25,854 nucleotides of DNA from Lachnospiraceae bacterium UBA3273. GTDB taxonomy: Bacteria > Bacillota > Clostridia > Lachnospirales > Lachnospiraceae. Shown piece by piece: positions 1 through 9,800 of the stretch. Numbering within the stretch: position 1 is the first letter of the stretch; every line of letters starts with the position of its first letter. A program made the position numbers and the translations under genes. Where the stretch lies: contig DEUB01000052.1 of assembly GCA_002362385.1 (NCBI GenBank), forward strand, positions 1 to 25,854, written 5' to 3'. A model generated the notes under the pieces. It was not told where the DNA came from. It searched no databases and was given only the letters and a program-made list of their open reading frames with translations.

Positions 1-304
1 CAAAGAATACGGCATTTAATGTTTCTTGGAGCAGAAAGCTGAGGTGGTCAAAATGAGTATTTATGAATTTGATGAAGAGCGTGAAATGAGGCTGATCAGA
101 GAGGATGAGCGTGAGATCGGCAGGGAAGAAGGCATAGCGTCAGGCATAGAAATCGGCAAAGCGTCAGGAATAGAAGAGGGCAAGCAAAAAATATTATTGT
201 TAAGCAAAATGCTTTTGGACGCTAACCGTATAGATGACTTGAAGAGAGCGACTGATGACGAAGCGTATTTAGAGGAATTGTGCCGGGAATACAGTATCTC
301 ATGA
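1..304 (+). pseudogene. 3' end of Rpn-family PD-(D/E)XK nuclease/putative transposase, frameshifted
   Basis: The 5' part lies left of the window. Bases 1-39 read in frame 1 give QRIRHLMFLGAES and then a TGA at 40-42. From about base 38 the +1 frame continues smoothly as AEVVKMSIYEFDEERE and runs to the TGA at 302-304. Dropping one A from the AAA run at 35-37 joins the two frames into one plausible protein, so I read this as a one-base insertion in the tail of an Rpn gene. The tail has the charged, glycine-spaced repeats (GREEG, SGIEIGK, SGIEEGK) typical of the C-terminus of these Clostridial proteins, followed by a short helical end. The nuclease core itself is not visible. A TTG at 26-28 could in principle start a separate 92-residue protein, but it has no convincing ribosome binding site. 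Family call from the tail alone is moderate; the frameshift is inferred. Confidence 0.6.
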
Positions 305-360
305 AAGATGGTCGTATTGAAAAAAGCAAGTGGTAAAAGGGAAGACATAGGAGCAGTTTA

Positions 361-390
361 TTGACAAGAACGATTTGAATATCTTATAAT
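361..390 (+). promoter_or_regulatory. Consensus sigma-A promoter for the LemA/DUF2207 operon
   Basis: A perfect -35 box TTGACA at 361-366 and a perfect -10 box TATAAT at 385-390 are separated by 18 bases. Transcription would start near 397, which leaves a leader of about 185 bases before the first gene at 581. A second, weaker candidate lies inside that leader: TTAACT at 462-467, 16 bases, then TATAAT at 484-489. The 305-580 gap holds no gene. Confidence 0.75.
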
Positions 391-492
391 GAAAATGTTA
401 TGAATGTTTATGAGACTATATTTACAAAAGGGGAAAGCCGTTGGGGATTTACATTAAGAGGTTAACTGGTACATCAATATTTTTATAATTAA

Positions 493-522
493 CGGAGAGT
501 GCTTTATATAAGCTGCTCTCCG
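493..522 (+). terminator. Leader hairpin, possible attenuator
   Basis: CGGAGAG at 493-499 pairs perfectly with CTCTCCG at 516-522, and inner GC pairs can extend the stem across an AT-rich loop. It is followed by CTTTATGTG, which is only a poor U-tract. It sits in the long leader between the consensus promoter and the first gene at 581, so it may be an attenuator, a weak terminator or a message-stabilising stem. The sequence does not decide between these. Confidence 0.4.
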
Positions 523-580
523 CTTTATGTGTTGTATTGTACTCTATTAAAAAAGACAATTATGAGGGTGGTAGATAAGG

Positions 581-985
581 ATGTTGGGAATTATTATAGC
601 GAGGCTTTTTTATTTGGGGCTTACGTCGGCTGTTTTAGTTGTAGGAATTAACAATTGGATGAGCGGAAAATATATTTTAGGCGGCGGATGCATTGCGTTG
701 GGAATATTCATGATTATAATTCCCGTTGTGCACGCTATAAAGTTAAAGATTGCTTATCAGCTATATAACCGGGCGGTTCGAAATGAAAAAAGAACGCATG
801 CGTGGGTTTATAGAACCGTTTTCAAAAATGAAGAAGATAAGAAGCGCATTTTGGAAGAAGAACAAAATCCGTTATATACATATGGAGAACAAGCCGGTAT
901 AAAGCAGGAAGAGGTGCAGCCGGAAGAAATCGGTACGATGCAGACATATCGTCCGGGCGGAAATGCTGTGAGAAAAGAGGGGTAA
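581..985 (+). CDS. Small unknown membrane protein, first gene of LemA operon
   Basis: A 134-residue protein I do not recognise. The N-terminal half has two hydrophobic stretches, about residues 3-22 and 31-53, separated by a short polar turn (NNWMSGKY), so it is probably a two-span membrane protein. The C-terminal half, about residues 55-134, is hydrophilic and charged, with a basic stretch near RNEKRTHAW and then an acidic region (KNEEDKKRILEEEQ), and is probably a cytoplasmic tail with little domain structure. The ATG at 581 follows GAGGGTGG and ATAAGG. The stop is only one base before the lemA start, so translation is likely coupled and the protein probably works with LemA and the DUF2207 protein. 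Function unknown. Confidence 0.75.
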   Translation: MLGIIIARLFYLGLTSAVLVVGINNWMSGKYILGGGCIALGIFMIIIPVVHAIKLKIAYQLYNRAVRNEKRTHAWVYRTVFKNEEDKKRILEEEQNPLYTYGEQAGIKQEEVQPEEIGTMQTYRPGGNAVRKEG

Positions 986-986
986 A

Positions 987-1547
987 ATGAATCAATATTT
1001 ATATATAGGGATTGCAGTGGTTATAGCAATATTAGTCATATGTATGATTTGCTTTTACAATAAGCTGATCAAATTGAAAAATTATGTAGACGAGGCTTTT
1101 GCCACCATGGATGTTTATCTCAAGAAACGGGCAGATCTGGTTCCTAATCTGGTAGAAACGGTAAAAGGATATGCGGAGCATGAAAAAGAAGTCTTTTCTA
1201 ATGCAGGAAGGGCCATAAGCTCATGGAACGGAAATGAAAAGAACAGGAACATTCGTTTTCAGCAGGAGGCGGAAATCGGAAAAGCGGTAAGGGATATTCG
1301 GGTCGTGACGGAGGCTTATCCCCAATTAAGGGCAAACGAAAATTTTCTCATGCTTCAAAGGAGCCTTCAAATGCTTGAAAATGATATTGCCGACGCGCGA
1401 AAATATTATAACGGGGTGGTAAATACATATAATTCGGCGATTCAGGTTTTTCCGGCAAATCTGTTTGCTTTGATTCTGGGATTTAAAAAGGAGCAGTTAT
1501 TTATTGCAGAAGGTTTTGAACGGGAGCCGGTCCGTGTGAGTTTTTAA
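987..1547 (+). CDS. lemA: LemA family membrane protein
   Basis: A 186-residue protein with one N-terminal membrane span at about residues 5-25, then the LemA signature: YNKLIKLKNYVDEAFATMD, followed by LKKRADLVPNLVETVKGYAEHE, and later an amphipathic four-helix region (about residues 85-160) with the usual ARKYYNGVVNTYNSAI motif and a C-terminal FxxEPVRVSF end. This is full length for the family. LemA proteins are membrane-anchored helical bundles of poorly known function, often encoded beside DUF2207 or TPM-domain membrane proteins, as here. The ribosome binding site AGAGGGG overlaps the stop region of the upstream gene. Family assignment is secure; the molecular role is not known from the sequence. 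Confidence 0.93.
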   Translation: MNQYLYIGIAVVIAILVICMICFYNKLIKLKNYVDEAFATMDVYLKKRADLVPNLVETVKGYAEHEKEVFSNAGRAISSWNGNEKNRNIRFQQEAEIGKAVRDIRVVTEAYPQLRANENFLMLQRSLQMLENDIADARKYYNGVVNTYNSAIQVFPANLFALILGFKKEQLFIAEGFEREPVRVSF

Positions 1548-1562
1548 GGAGAATAAGCTAAA

Positions 1563-3305
1563 ATGGTATTATGGGTAAAGGGCAGTACGAAAAGAAAGCT
1601 GGGAATCATTTCTCTGATAATCTGCATACCGATTCTGATTATATGTTTCAATGGAATGGCAAAGGAGGAACAGGCTTATTCTTTCCATAACTATCAGACG
1701 GAGATCATCATTGATGAAAATAAACAGTGCACCGTATCGGAATGGTTTGGTGTGGACAACCCGCATTCCGTTGACGTAAAAAGATATCTGCAGTTTTGTA
1801 ACAGTATCAAAAAGCCGGACGGAAAACGGGGGAGATATCATCTTAAGATTTCGGATCTGGAATATGCCACTCCGAATGGAAAGTATCTGGGAAGGCTTGG
1901 TACGGTTTTGAATATGTGGCTGCTTCCCAAAGTAAATCCGGATACGGGAAAAGCGGAGTGTGAAGTGACATATTCGGCGAGCCTGTCAAGCGATTATGAG
2001 CAGGATGACAATCAGCTGTTTTTAAATATTACCGGAAATAAACACAGGATCAGTATATTCGGCGCAGAATTTTCAATTCAAATGCCGTCAGAGGTTCCAA
2101 AGGAAAATATACAGTTTTATTTGATACAAAAAGACGGCAGTTTAGAATCCTTGTCTTTGAGCTATGATATAAAAAATAATGTGATCCATGGAAAATATTC
2201 CGGAGAATTGAAGAGCGGCACCGGGATTGGCGTCATAATGCATCTGGATGACGGATATTTCAACGTGGAGCGAGATAACAGCGTATATTATAGGTTGTCA
2301 GGTCTTGTATTGCTGGTATTTCTTTTTTGTGCCGTAATCTGGTATTTATTCGGGAAGAATAAATATGTTCTGATAGATACGGTGGAATTTAAGCCCCCTA
2401 TGGGAATGAATGCCATGGAACTGGGCTATTTCTATGAGGGAACTTTGACCCAGGAGGGTACGATCTCCATGTTTTATACTTTGGCGGGAAAGGGATATAT
2501 TAATATCATGAAACGCAAGAGTGCAAGAGATTTAAAGCCTGCATTTGCATTTTCAAAAATAAGGGATTATGACGGGGATGATCCTCTGGAAAAGTATTTT
2601 ATGGATTGCATTTTCGGAAAGGCTTTAATTGTATATAGTGAGGAATTGGTTTTTGATAAGGGAATCTTTGCGGGCGGGCTGGAGACATTCTTTATCAATG
2701 CAGGCGGATATCTGGAAAAAGAGGCGCCTGTTTATAAAAAGCATTACAGATGGTTTCTTCTTTTTGTACTGGCAGGGGCAATTGCCAACTATTTCATGAC
2801 GTTTATCATGACCGGAGAAAATTATCTTGTCTTGGAGAAATCATGGAGAGTGTGGCAGGGAATAGAAGCGGCCGCCATGGCCGTTTTAATCGCATGTGCG
2901 GTTTATTTTGTAAAGGTCAGGAGAAAAAGATGGGTCAATGCCATATTCTACTTTATATTTGCATTTTTACTGCTGTATTTTTGCTGGCTGCCGGAACTGG
3001 TTTTAGATACGCCGCATATTGTTTTATATCTTATCGGATTTGTAACGTTGTTGATAGAGTTTTGGTTTATGTTTCATTTTAAAAGGAGAACAAAAAAGGC
3101 TACAGAAATTACAGGAAAAGTGTTGGGATACAGAAAATTTCTTATGCATGTGGAGAGCAATCGGATCGATACGCTTTTTGAGCAGGATAAGTTAAAGTAT
3201 TATGAGGCGGTTGCCAGTGCATACGCATTAAAGGTCAATTGGAAATGGTTTAAAGATATTGAAAATATTTTAATTCCTTTGAAACCAAACGGCGAGGTAT
3301 TTTAG
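1563..3305 (+). CDS. DUF2207 domain-containing membrane protein
   Basis: A 580-residue protein that I assign to the DUF2207 family from its layout. A membrane segment near residues 13-31 is followed by an extracellular, beta-rich region (about 38-235, beginning YSFHNYQTEIIIDENKQC). Then come a span at about 244-263, a cytoplasmic region with the characteristic EFKPPMGMNAMELGYFYEG stretch and winged-helix-like LTQEGTISMFYTLAGKGYI segment, and a cluster of spans at about 395-415, 435-452, 460-478 and 483-505. The C-terminal 70 residues are cytoplasmic (GYRKFLMHVESNRIDTLFEQ). AAGGAG lies 9 bases before the ATG, right after the lemA stop, so it is the third gene of the operon. DUF2207 proteins commonly pair with LemA; their biochemical job is not established. 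Confidence 0.88.
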   Translation: MVLWVKGSTKRKLGIISLIICIPILIICFNGMAKEEQAYSFHNYQTEIIIDENKQCTVSEWFGVDNPHSVDVKRYLQFCNSIKKPDGKRGRYHLKISDLEYATPNGKYLGRLGTVLNMWLLPKVNPDTGKAECEVTYSASLSSDYEQDDNQLFLNITGNKHRISIFGAEFSIQMPSEVPKENIQFYLIQKDGSLESLSLSYDIKNNVIHGKYSGELKSGTGIGVIMHLDDGYFNVERDNSVYYRLSGLVLLVFLFCAVIWYLFGKNKYVLIDTVEFKPPMGMNAMELGYFYEGTLTQEGTISMFYTLAGKGYINIMKRKSARDLKPAFAFSKIRDYDGDDPLEKYFMDCIFGKALIVYSEELVFDKGIFAGGLETFFINAGGYLEKEAPVYKKHYRWFLLFVLAGAIANYFMTFIMTGENYLVLEKSWRVWQGIEAAAMAVLIACAVYFVKVRRKRWVNAIFYFIFAFLLLYFCWLPELVLDTPHIVLYLIGFVTLLIEFWFMFHFKRRTKKATEITGKVLGYRKFLMHVESNRIDTLFEQDKLKYYEAVASAYALKVNWKWFKDIENILIPLKPNGEVF

Positions 3306-3316
3306 TATATAAAAGG

Positions 3317-3351
3317 GCTGTTGTATCATAAACGAGGGTACAGCAGCTTTT
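3317..3351 (+). terminator. Possible weak terminator after the LemA operon
   Basis: GCTGTTGTA at 3317-3325 pairs with TACAGCAGC at 3339-3347 (one G-U pair), with a 13-base loop and only four Ts after the stem. It lies 12 bases after the DUF2207 stop and before addB, so partial read-through into addB is possible. I see no clear addB promoter in 3306-3393. Confidence 0.45.
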
Positions 3352-3393
3352 GAACTATGTAGTTGAGGTAAAAAGAAAGGTCCTGGTGTATTC

Positions 3394-6300
3394 ATGTCCC
3401 TGCAGTTTTATATAGGCGCCTCCGGCGCCGGCAAAAGCGCAAAAGTATATCATGATATCCTGAAACGGGCGGAAAAAGAACAAAATACCCGGTTTTTTAT
3501 TGTGGTGCCGGATCAGTTTACCATGGAAACCCAGAGAGTGCTGTGCCGTCTCTCTCCTAACGGGGGGATCATGAATATTGAGGTCATGAGCTTCGGACGG
3601 CTTTCCCACCGCATTTTTGAAGAGCTGGGTTATGAAAAACTGCCCAGACTGGATGATACGGGGAAAAACCTGATCCTGCGCAAGGTTGCAGGGGAGTGCG
3701 AAAAGGAACTGACCGTGATCGGGGCAAATCTGAAGCGGACCGGTTATATCGCACAGGTCAAGTCCATGATCTCGGAGTTTGCCCAATATGGGATTTCACC
3801 TGAGGATCTGGAGGGCTTTCTGCCTCTTACGGAAGGAAAAGGGTATCTTAGGGCAAAGCTTAAGGATCTACAGGTTTTGTACCGCGGGTATCGTGAGTAT
3901 ATCAGCGGGAACTATATTACCACCGAAGAGACCCTTGATATTCTGGTAAGGAGTGTAGGGCGTTCCTCCCTTTTAAAGGGAAGCGTCCTTGTTTTTGACG
4001 GATTTACAGGATTTACTCCCATACAGGATCTGCTCTTAAAGGAATTGATGATCTATGCCGGGCAGGTCATTGTAACCCTGTTAGGGGATACCGGGGAGGA
4101 CCTGTCAGGAGAGATAAAGGAACAGAGTTTATTTTATCTGACGGCAAAGGCTTATCACAAGTTAGAAAGGCTTGCCACAGAATATGGGATCAAGCGGGAC
4201 CGTGACGTAATCATTTCAGGTAAACCCGTCTACCGTTACAGGGAAAATCAGGCTCTTGCCCATTTAGAAAAAAATCTGTTCCAAAACGGTTTTATAGAGA
4301 GAGTTTCCGGGAGAGAGAGCATATCCCTTGCGCGCTGTAATAATCCAAAGGCGGAGACGGAATGGGTCTGCCTTTCCATAAGGCGGATGATCCGGGAGAA
4401 AAATCTGTGCTATCGGGATTTTGCCGTTATAACGGGAGATCTGCCTTCCTATGGGTATCTTTTAAAGGAAAGCTTTGAAGAGCATGGAATACCCTTGTTC
4501 TTGGATCAGAACGTAAGCCTGCTCTTTCATCCCTTTATGATATTCTTAAATAGCATAATCAGAGTGATCGTGGCGGATTTTTCTTATGAAAGCGTTATGA
4601 CGCTGCTTCGAAGCGGCTATCTGGATATAGAAGATGAGGAAGCGGATGAGTTTGAAAATTATATTGTAAAGTACGGCGTCCGGGGCAGGCGCAAATACGG
4701 ACGGGCTTTTGTGCGCAAGGATGAGCGACTTGAGAACGTCAATCATACCAGAGAGCGTCTGATGAATGCCTTAGAACCTCTTTTTGAAAGCGGGCAGACG
4801 GCAAGGGATTATACGAAAACGATTTATGACATGTGCGTCGCAAATCAGCTGGAGGAAAAGCTGCGGGTTCAGGCGGATGGATTTGAGAAAGAGGAAAAGT
4901 TTGCCAGGGCGAAAGAATACAGGCAGGTTTATAAGGCGGTCATGGGGCTTTTGGACCAGATATACGCCCTGTTGGACGAGCCTATGGATCTGACGGAATA
5001 CGGAGAGATCTTAAAGGCAGGCTTTGCAGAATTAAAGGTGGGAAGCCTGCCCCAGAGTGTCGACCAGGTGGTTGCGGGAGATATGGAAAGAACCCGTTTA
5101 AAGCCGGTCAAGGTGCTTTTTATTGTCGGGGCTAACGACGGCGTTGTTCCCAGGGCGGCAGGCAGCGGCGGACTTTTATCCGATATGGAGCGTAATTTCT
5201 TAATGGAGGCAGGCGTGGAGTTAGCCCCTACCCCCAGGCAGAAGGGATTTGAAGAGCGTTTATATCTGTATATGAATATGACACAGCCGTCGGAAAAGCT
5301 GGTCTTGTCTTTTTGCGAGGTAAACGGAAAGGGAGAGACCTTGCGCCCTTCTTATCTGATCCATGAGGTAGAACGGCTGTATACGGATGTTTCCGTTATT
5401 TGTGTAAGTGAGAAGCTGCAGATGGGAATGGTGGAAAGCAGGGAAAGCGGGCTTAAATTGTTTTCTCTGCTCATGCGGGATTATGCCGCAGGGCTTTTAG
5501 AGGAGGATGACCAAAAGAGAAAGCTTCTCATAGAGCTGGCGGAGGCCTTTTATAAAGAACCGGAATTTGAAAAGATATTTGAGGCGGCCTTTTATGAATA
5601 TGAACCCAGGCTTTTGACGAAGGAAACGGCAGGGCGGCTGTTCGGAGAAATCCTCCATACCAGTGTCAGCAGGCTGGAACAGTTTGCGGCATGCGCCTAT
5701 GCTCATTTTTTAAAGTATGGCTTAAAGCTTTCCGAGGAAGAGGAATATACCTTCGAAGCGGTGGACCTGGGCAATCTTTTCCATGAAACCCTGTACCGTT
5801 TCGGCAGGTATATGTCTGAAGGCGAATATACCTGGTTTAACTGCCCTAAGGAAAAGGCGGATGCGTTTATTGATAAGACTGTAGACGAATTTGCGGCAGA
5901 GTACGGGAACACGGTCTTATATGATACGGCCCGGAATGAGGCTGTAAAAGAGCGGGCGAAAGGAATTTTAAAGACTACCGTGGAAAACTTAAGCTTTCAG
6001 CTAAGGAAAGGCCTTTTTGAGCCGGTCTGCTATGAGATGCCTTTCTTTACCAAAGGAGATGTGGAGCTTTACGGAAAGGTAGACCGGATGGATGTTGCAA
6101 AAAAGGACGGCAGGATATATGTGAAGGTTTTGGATTACAAATCCGGCCGGCACAAATTTGACCCTGCAAGGCTATTTTTCGGCCTGGATCTGCAGCTTGC
6201 AGTATATATGAACGCAGCCGTGGAGCGGGAAGAAAAGCAAAATCCCGGAACGCAGGTAATTCCTTCGGCAATTTTTTATTACCAGATCGAAGATCCCCTT

Positions 6301-6864
6301 GTGGAAGGAACCTCGGAAGAAGGGGAAGAGGCCCGCATGGAGAAGCTTAGGGAAAAGCTTAAAGTACAGGGGTTGATCCGGGAAGAGGATGCCGTGTTGG
6401 AGCTTTTGGATGAGTCGGGTGTAGAAAATTCCCAGGTCATTCCGGTAAAGAGAAAGAGGGACGGTTCTCTGGCAGCGGCTTCCCAGACCGCCGTACCCAA
6501 AGAGTTTGATCTGATAGGGAAATATGCTTCTTTGAAGGTGGAACAGATTGCGGAACAGATCAAAAAGGGAGATATCTCCGTAAATCCGGGAACGGATGGA
6601 GTGCGTTCCGCCTGTGATTTTTGCAGCTACAGCCATGTGTGCGGGTTTGAGAAAAGGATTCCGGGTTATGAGGAGCGGGATATGAAGCTTCCGGAAGAAG
6701 AGGCTTACGAAGCCATGGGCAGAGCCGTGGAAGAAGCTGAGAAGGCCGGGAAAAGCATGCCGGAGGAGGAAACGGTAAAGACCGGGATAACCATACCGGG
6801 AGAGAAAACAGAGGGTCTTTCTGTAGAAAAGGATGAAAAGGAATCAGGAGGCAGGGATAAATGA
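3394..6864 (+). CDS. addB: ATP-dependent helicase/nuclease subunit B (AddB)
   Basis: A 1156-residue cytoplasmic subunit of the AddAB helicase-nuclease, which resects double-strand breaks up to a Chi site for RecA loading. The N-terminus has the Walker A motif GASGAGKS at residues 8-15. The centre is the degenerate helicase-like part that reads Chi. The C-terminal nuclease has GKVDRMD and the LDYKSG motif (D914, K916). The four cysteines of the AddB iron-sulfur staple are present at C767, C1074, C1077 and C1083, with the expected CX2CX5C spacing at the end. The last 70 or so residues form a charged, acidic tail of low complexity, longer than I expect for the family. Start chosen at ATG 3394 after GAAAGG. 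Its stop overlaps the addA start (ATGA), so the two subunits are translationally coupled. Confidence 0.96.
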   Translation: MSLQFYIGASGAGKSAKVYHDILKRAEKEQNTRFFIVVPDQFTMETQRVLCRLSPNGGIMNIEVMSFGRLSHRIFEELGYEKLPRLDDTGKNLILRKVAGECEKELTVIGANLKRTGYIAQVKSMISEFAQYGISPEDLEGFLPLTEGKGYLRAKLKDLQVLYRGYREYISGNYITTEETLDILVRSVGRSSLLKGSVLVFDGFTGFTPIQDLLLKELMIYAGQVIVTLLGDTGEDLSGEIKEQSLFYLTAKAYHKLERLATEYGIKRDRDVIISGKPVYRYRENQALAHLEKNLFQNGFIERVSGRESISLARCNNPKAETEWVCLSIRRMIREKNLCYRDFAVITGDLPSYGYLLKESFEEHGIPLFLDQNVSLLFHPFMIFLNSIIRVIVADFSYESVMTLLRSGYLDIEDEEADEFENYIVKYGVRGRRKYGRAFVRKDERLENVNHTRERLMNALEPLFESGQTARDYTKTIYDMCVANQLEEKLRVQADGFEKEEKFARAKEYRQVYKAVMGLLDQIYALLDEPMDLTEYGEILKAGFAELKVGSLPQSVDQVVAGDMERTRLKPVKVLFIVGANDGVVPRAAGSGGLLSDMERNFLMEAGVELAPTPRQKGFEERLYLYMNMTQPSEKLVLSFCEVNGKGETLRPSYLIHEVERLYTDVSVICVSEKLQMGMVESRESGLKLFSLLMRDYAAGLLEEDDQKRKLLIELAEAFYKEPEFEKIFEAAFYEYEPRLLTKETAGRLFGEILHTSVSRLEQFAACAYAHFLKYGLKLSEEEEYTFEAVDLGNLFHETLYRFGRYMSEGEYTWFNCPKEKADAFIDKTVDEFAAEYGNTVLYDTARNEAVKERAKGILKTTVENLSFQLRKGLFEPVCYEMPFFTKGDVELYGKVDRMDVAKKDGRIYVKVLDYKSGRHKFDPARLFFGLDLQLAVYMNAAVEREEKQNPGTQVIPSAIFYYQIEDPLVEGTSEEGEEARMEKLREKLKVQGLIREEDAVLELLDESGVENSQVIPVKRKRDGSLAAASQTAVPKEFDLIGKYASLKVEQIAEQIKKGDISVNPGTDGVRSACDFCSYSHVCGFEKRIPGYEERDMKLPEEEAYEAMGRAVEEAEKAGKSMPEEETVKTGITIPGEKTEGLSVEKDEKESGGRDK

Positions 6865-9800
6865 CAGTACGGTATACAGAGGAGCAGCAGCGGGTAATCG
6901 ATATCAGAAATTGTAATGTGCTGGTGTCTGCGGCGGCGGGTTCCGGCAAGACGGCTGTTCTTGTGGAACGGATCCTCAAGCTGATTTCCGATAACGAAAG
7001 CGGCGTGGATATAGACCGGTTGTTAGTGGTAACCTTTACCAATGCGGCGGCGGCTGAAATGCGGGAGAGGATTCACGGCGCAATTCTTAAGAAGCTTTCG
7101 GAAGATCCCGATAATGCCAGGCTGCAAAGGCAGGCTGTTTTGGTTCATCATGCCCAGATTACCACTATCGACAGTTTCTGCCGCTTTATATTATCCAATC
7201 ATTTCCAGGAGATTGATCTGGATCCGGGCTTTGTGGTGGGGGACCCGGGAAAAATACGCCTGATGGAAAAGGATGCCATGAATAAGATCATGGAAGACGC
7301 CTATGACGGAAAAGAGCCCTATGAGGGCTTTCATAAAGATTTTTTGAATCTTTCGGATGTTTTTTCACAGAAAGGAAGGGACAGGGCGGTAGAAGAAATG
7401 ACGGATAAGCTCTATCATTTTGTCATGAGCCTGCCTTTTCCGGAAAAGTGGCTTTTTGGGGCTTTGCAGGATTATGAAAGGCCGGAAGGAGAGGATTTTT
7501 TACAAAGTTCCCTGGCTGAAGAGATTGTGACAAATGTGTCGCAAAAATTGGGAAGAATGGCAAAGCTTTATGGGGAAATGATGGAGATATGCAAACAGGC
7601 TGACGGGCCTGTCGGTTATTTGCCCGCTTTTGAGAAGGAGAAAGAGCAGATAGAAGGCGCTGCAAAGGCGGTAAGCTATGTGGGGCTGAAGGAAAGGATC
7701 TTTGAGATCGGTTTCGACAGGCTGCCTGCTATAAGGAAAGGGCAGTGCGACGAGGATAAAAAGGAACAGGTAAAGCAGTTAAGGGAGCGCATAAGGAAGC
7801 GGCTTGCGGCGTGTAAGGAGGCTTATTTTTTTGATACAACCGAAGCGGTCGTGGAAGATATGCAGAAAACAGGCAGGCTTTTAAAACCGCTTATTTATTT
7901 GACTCTTCAGTTTATGGAACGGTTTGCAGCAGATAAAGCAAAGGAAAACATTGTTGACTTTTCGGACATGGAGCATCTGGCTTTAAAAATATTAGTGGAT
8001 GAAGACGGGAAGCCCACCGACACGGCAAAATGGTATCAGGATTATTATGCCCAGGTCATGATCGATGAATATCAGGACAGCAACGAGGTGCAGGAGGTGC
8101 TTTTGTCAGCCGTTTCCAGAGAGGAGGGAGAAGCTCCGGACCGCTTTATGGTGGGGGATATGAAGCAGAGCATTTACAAATTCCGCATGGCGAGACCGGA
8201 AATTTTTCTGGAAAAATATCATCGATATGAGGCCCGGGGAAAAGAAAATGTCAGGATCGACTTAAAAAAGAATTTCAGAAGCCGAAAAGAAGTCATAGAT
8301 CTGGTCAACTGCGTTTTTTATCCTCTGATGGGAGCGGAGACAGGCGGCATTACCTATGATGAGGACGCGGCTTTATACCCGGGGGCAGAGTACCCGGAAG
8401 CAGAGTATCCGGAAGAAGCGTATTCGGAAGCAGGGGAAGAGAGCACCGCGGCAGGAGAAGCAAAAATGCTGCCGGAAACGGCGGCAGGAGAGAAAACAGA
8501 AGCAGGAAAAGGGACTGCGGCAGGAGATAAAGCAGAAGCAGGAAAAGGGACTGCAACAGGAGATAAAGCAGAAGCAGGAAAAGAGACTGCAGCAGGAAAT
8601 AGCTTGACAGAATTTATGTCCGAATTATTGATCTATGAAAAATGCAGCGGGGAAAATGAAGGAAACGCCGGAGAAAATAAAGGGGCGGCTCTGTCCAAGA
8701 CAGAAGGGGAAGCCTATATGATCGCGGATAAGATCAAGGAGCTTGTGAGGGAAGGATATGTGACGGACAAGGAAACGGGCAGGCTGCGGCCTGTTGTTTA
8801 CGAGGACATCGTGATTCTGGTGCGCTCCGCTTCGGGCCTTTTGGAAAGCCTGCAGGAAATACTGAAAAAAGAAGGAATCCCGGCAAGCGTTCCCAGCAGG
8901 ACGGGCTACTTTTCCGCTACAGAGATCCAGACGCTTTTGAAACTCTTAGAGGTGCTAGTCAATCCGGGCAGGGATATTCCTCTGGCAGCAGTTTTAAAAT
9001 CGCCTTTGTACGGATTTAGCGATGAGGAACTGGCAAAGATTTCCTTAGCGGAGATACCCAAGGGGCAGAAAAGCAGTCTTTATGAAAAGCTTAAATTATC
9101 CGGCGGGGAAAAGGCGGAAGCCTTTATCCGGGAACTTCGCAGATACCGGAGCATGGCGAAAACGGAGTCGGTCCATGATCTTTTGTATCTGGTCATCAGG
9201 GAGCACAGATACTTGGAATATGTTTCGGCCCTGCCTGCAGGTGGCGTAAGGCGGGCAAACGTGGAGATGCTTTTAGAGAAGACGGTGGATTATGAAAGAT
9301 TGCAGATACACGGTCTGTTCGGTTTCTTACAGTATATGAAGCAGCTGGAAAAATATGAGGTGGATTATGGGGAAGGAACGGATGAGAACAGCGGCCAGGT
9401 GCGCCTTATGACGATCCATAAGAGCAAGGGACTGGAATTTCCCGTCTGCTTTGTGGCAGGGCTTTCAAAGACCTTTAACAGGCGGGATCTGACGGGAAGC
9501 CTGCTCCTTCATACGGATATGGGTATCGGTATGGAATACAGGAGCAGAGAGCTTAGAGTAAAACGGAAGACCTTAAAGCAGAGAATGATCGCCGAAAAGA
9601 TGAAGGCCGAAGAGTTGGGAGAAGAACTGAGAGTTTTGTATGTGGCGTTGACCAGGGCCAGGGAAAAATTGATTATGACAGGAGTGTCAGATGAATTTGA
9701 GAAGGCTGTGAAGGAATGCGCAGGCCTAAACGGGGGACAGCTTTTGCTGCCTGTAAATGAGAGGAAGGTGGAACCCGAGCTCCTTCTGGAAAGCAACAGC

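Noticed and set aside
8385..8600. Possible CRISPR-like array in addA
   Set aside because: The units are directly adjacent without spacers and stay in frame with addA, so it is a coding tandem repeat.
8350..8607. Open frames on both strands across the addA repeat (68 and 83 residues)
   Set aside because: They exist only because the 36-base repeat lacks stops in several frames; they are low-complexity shadows.
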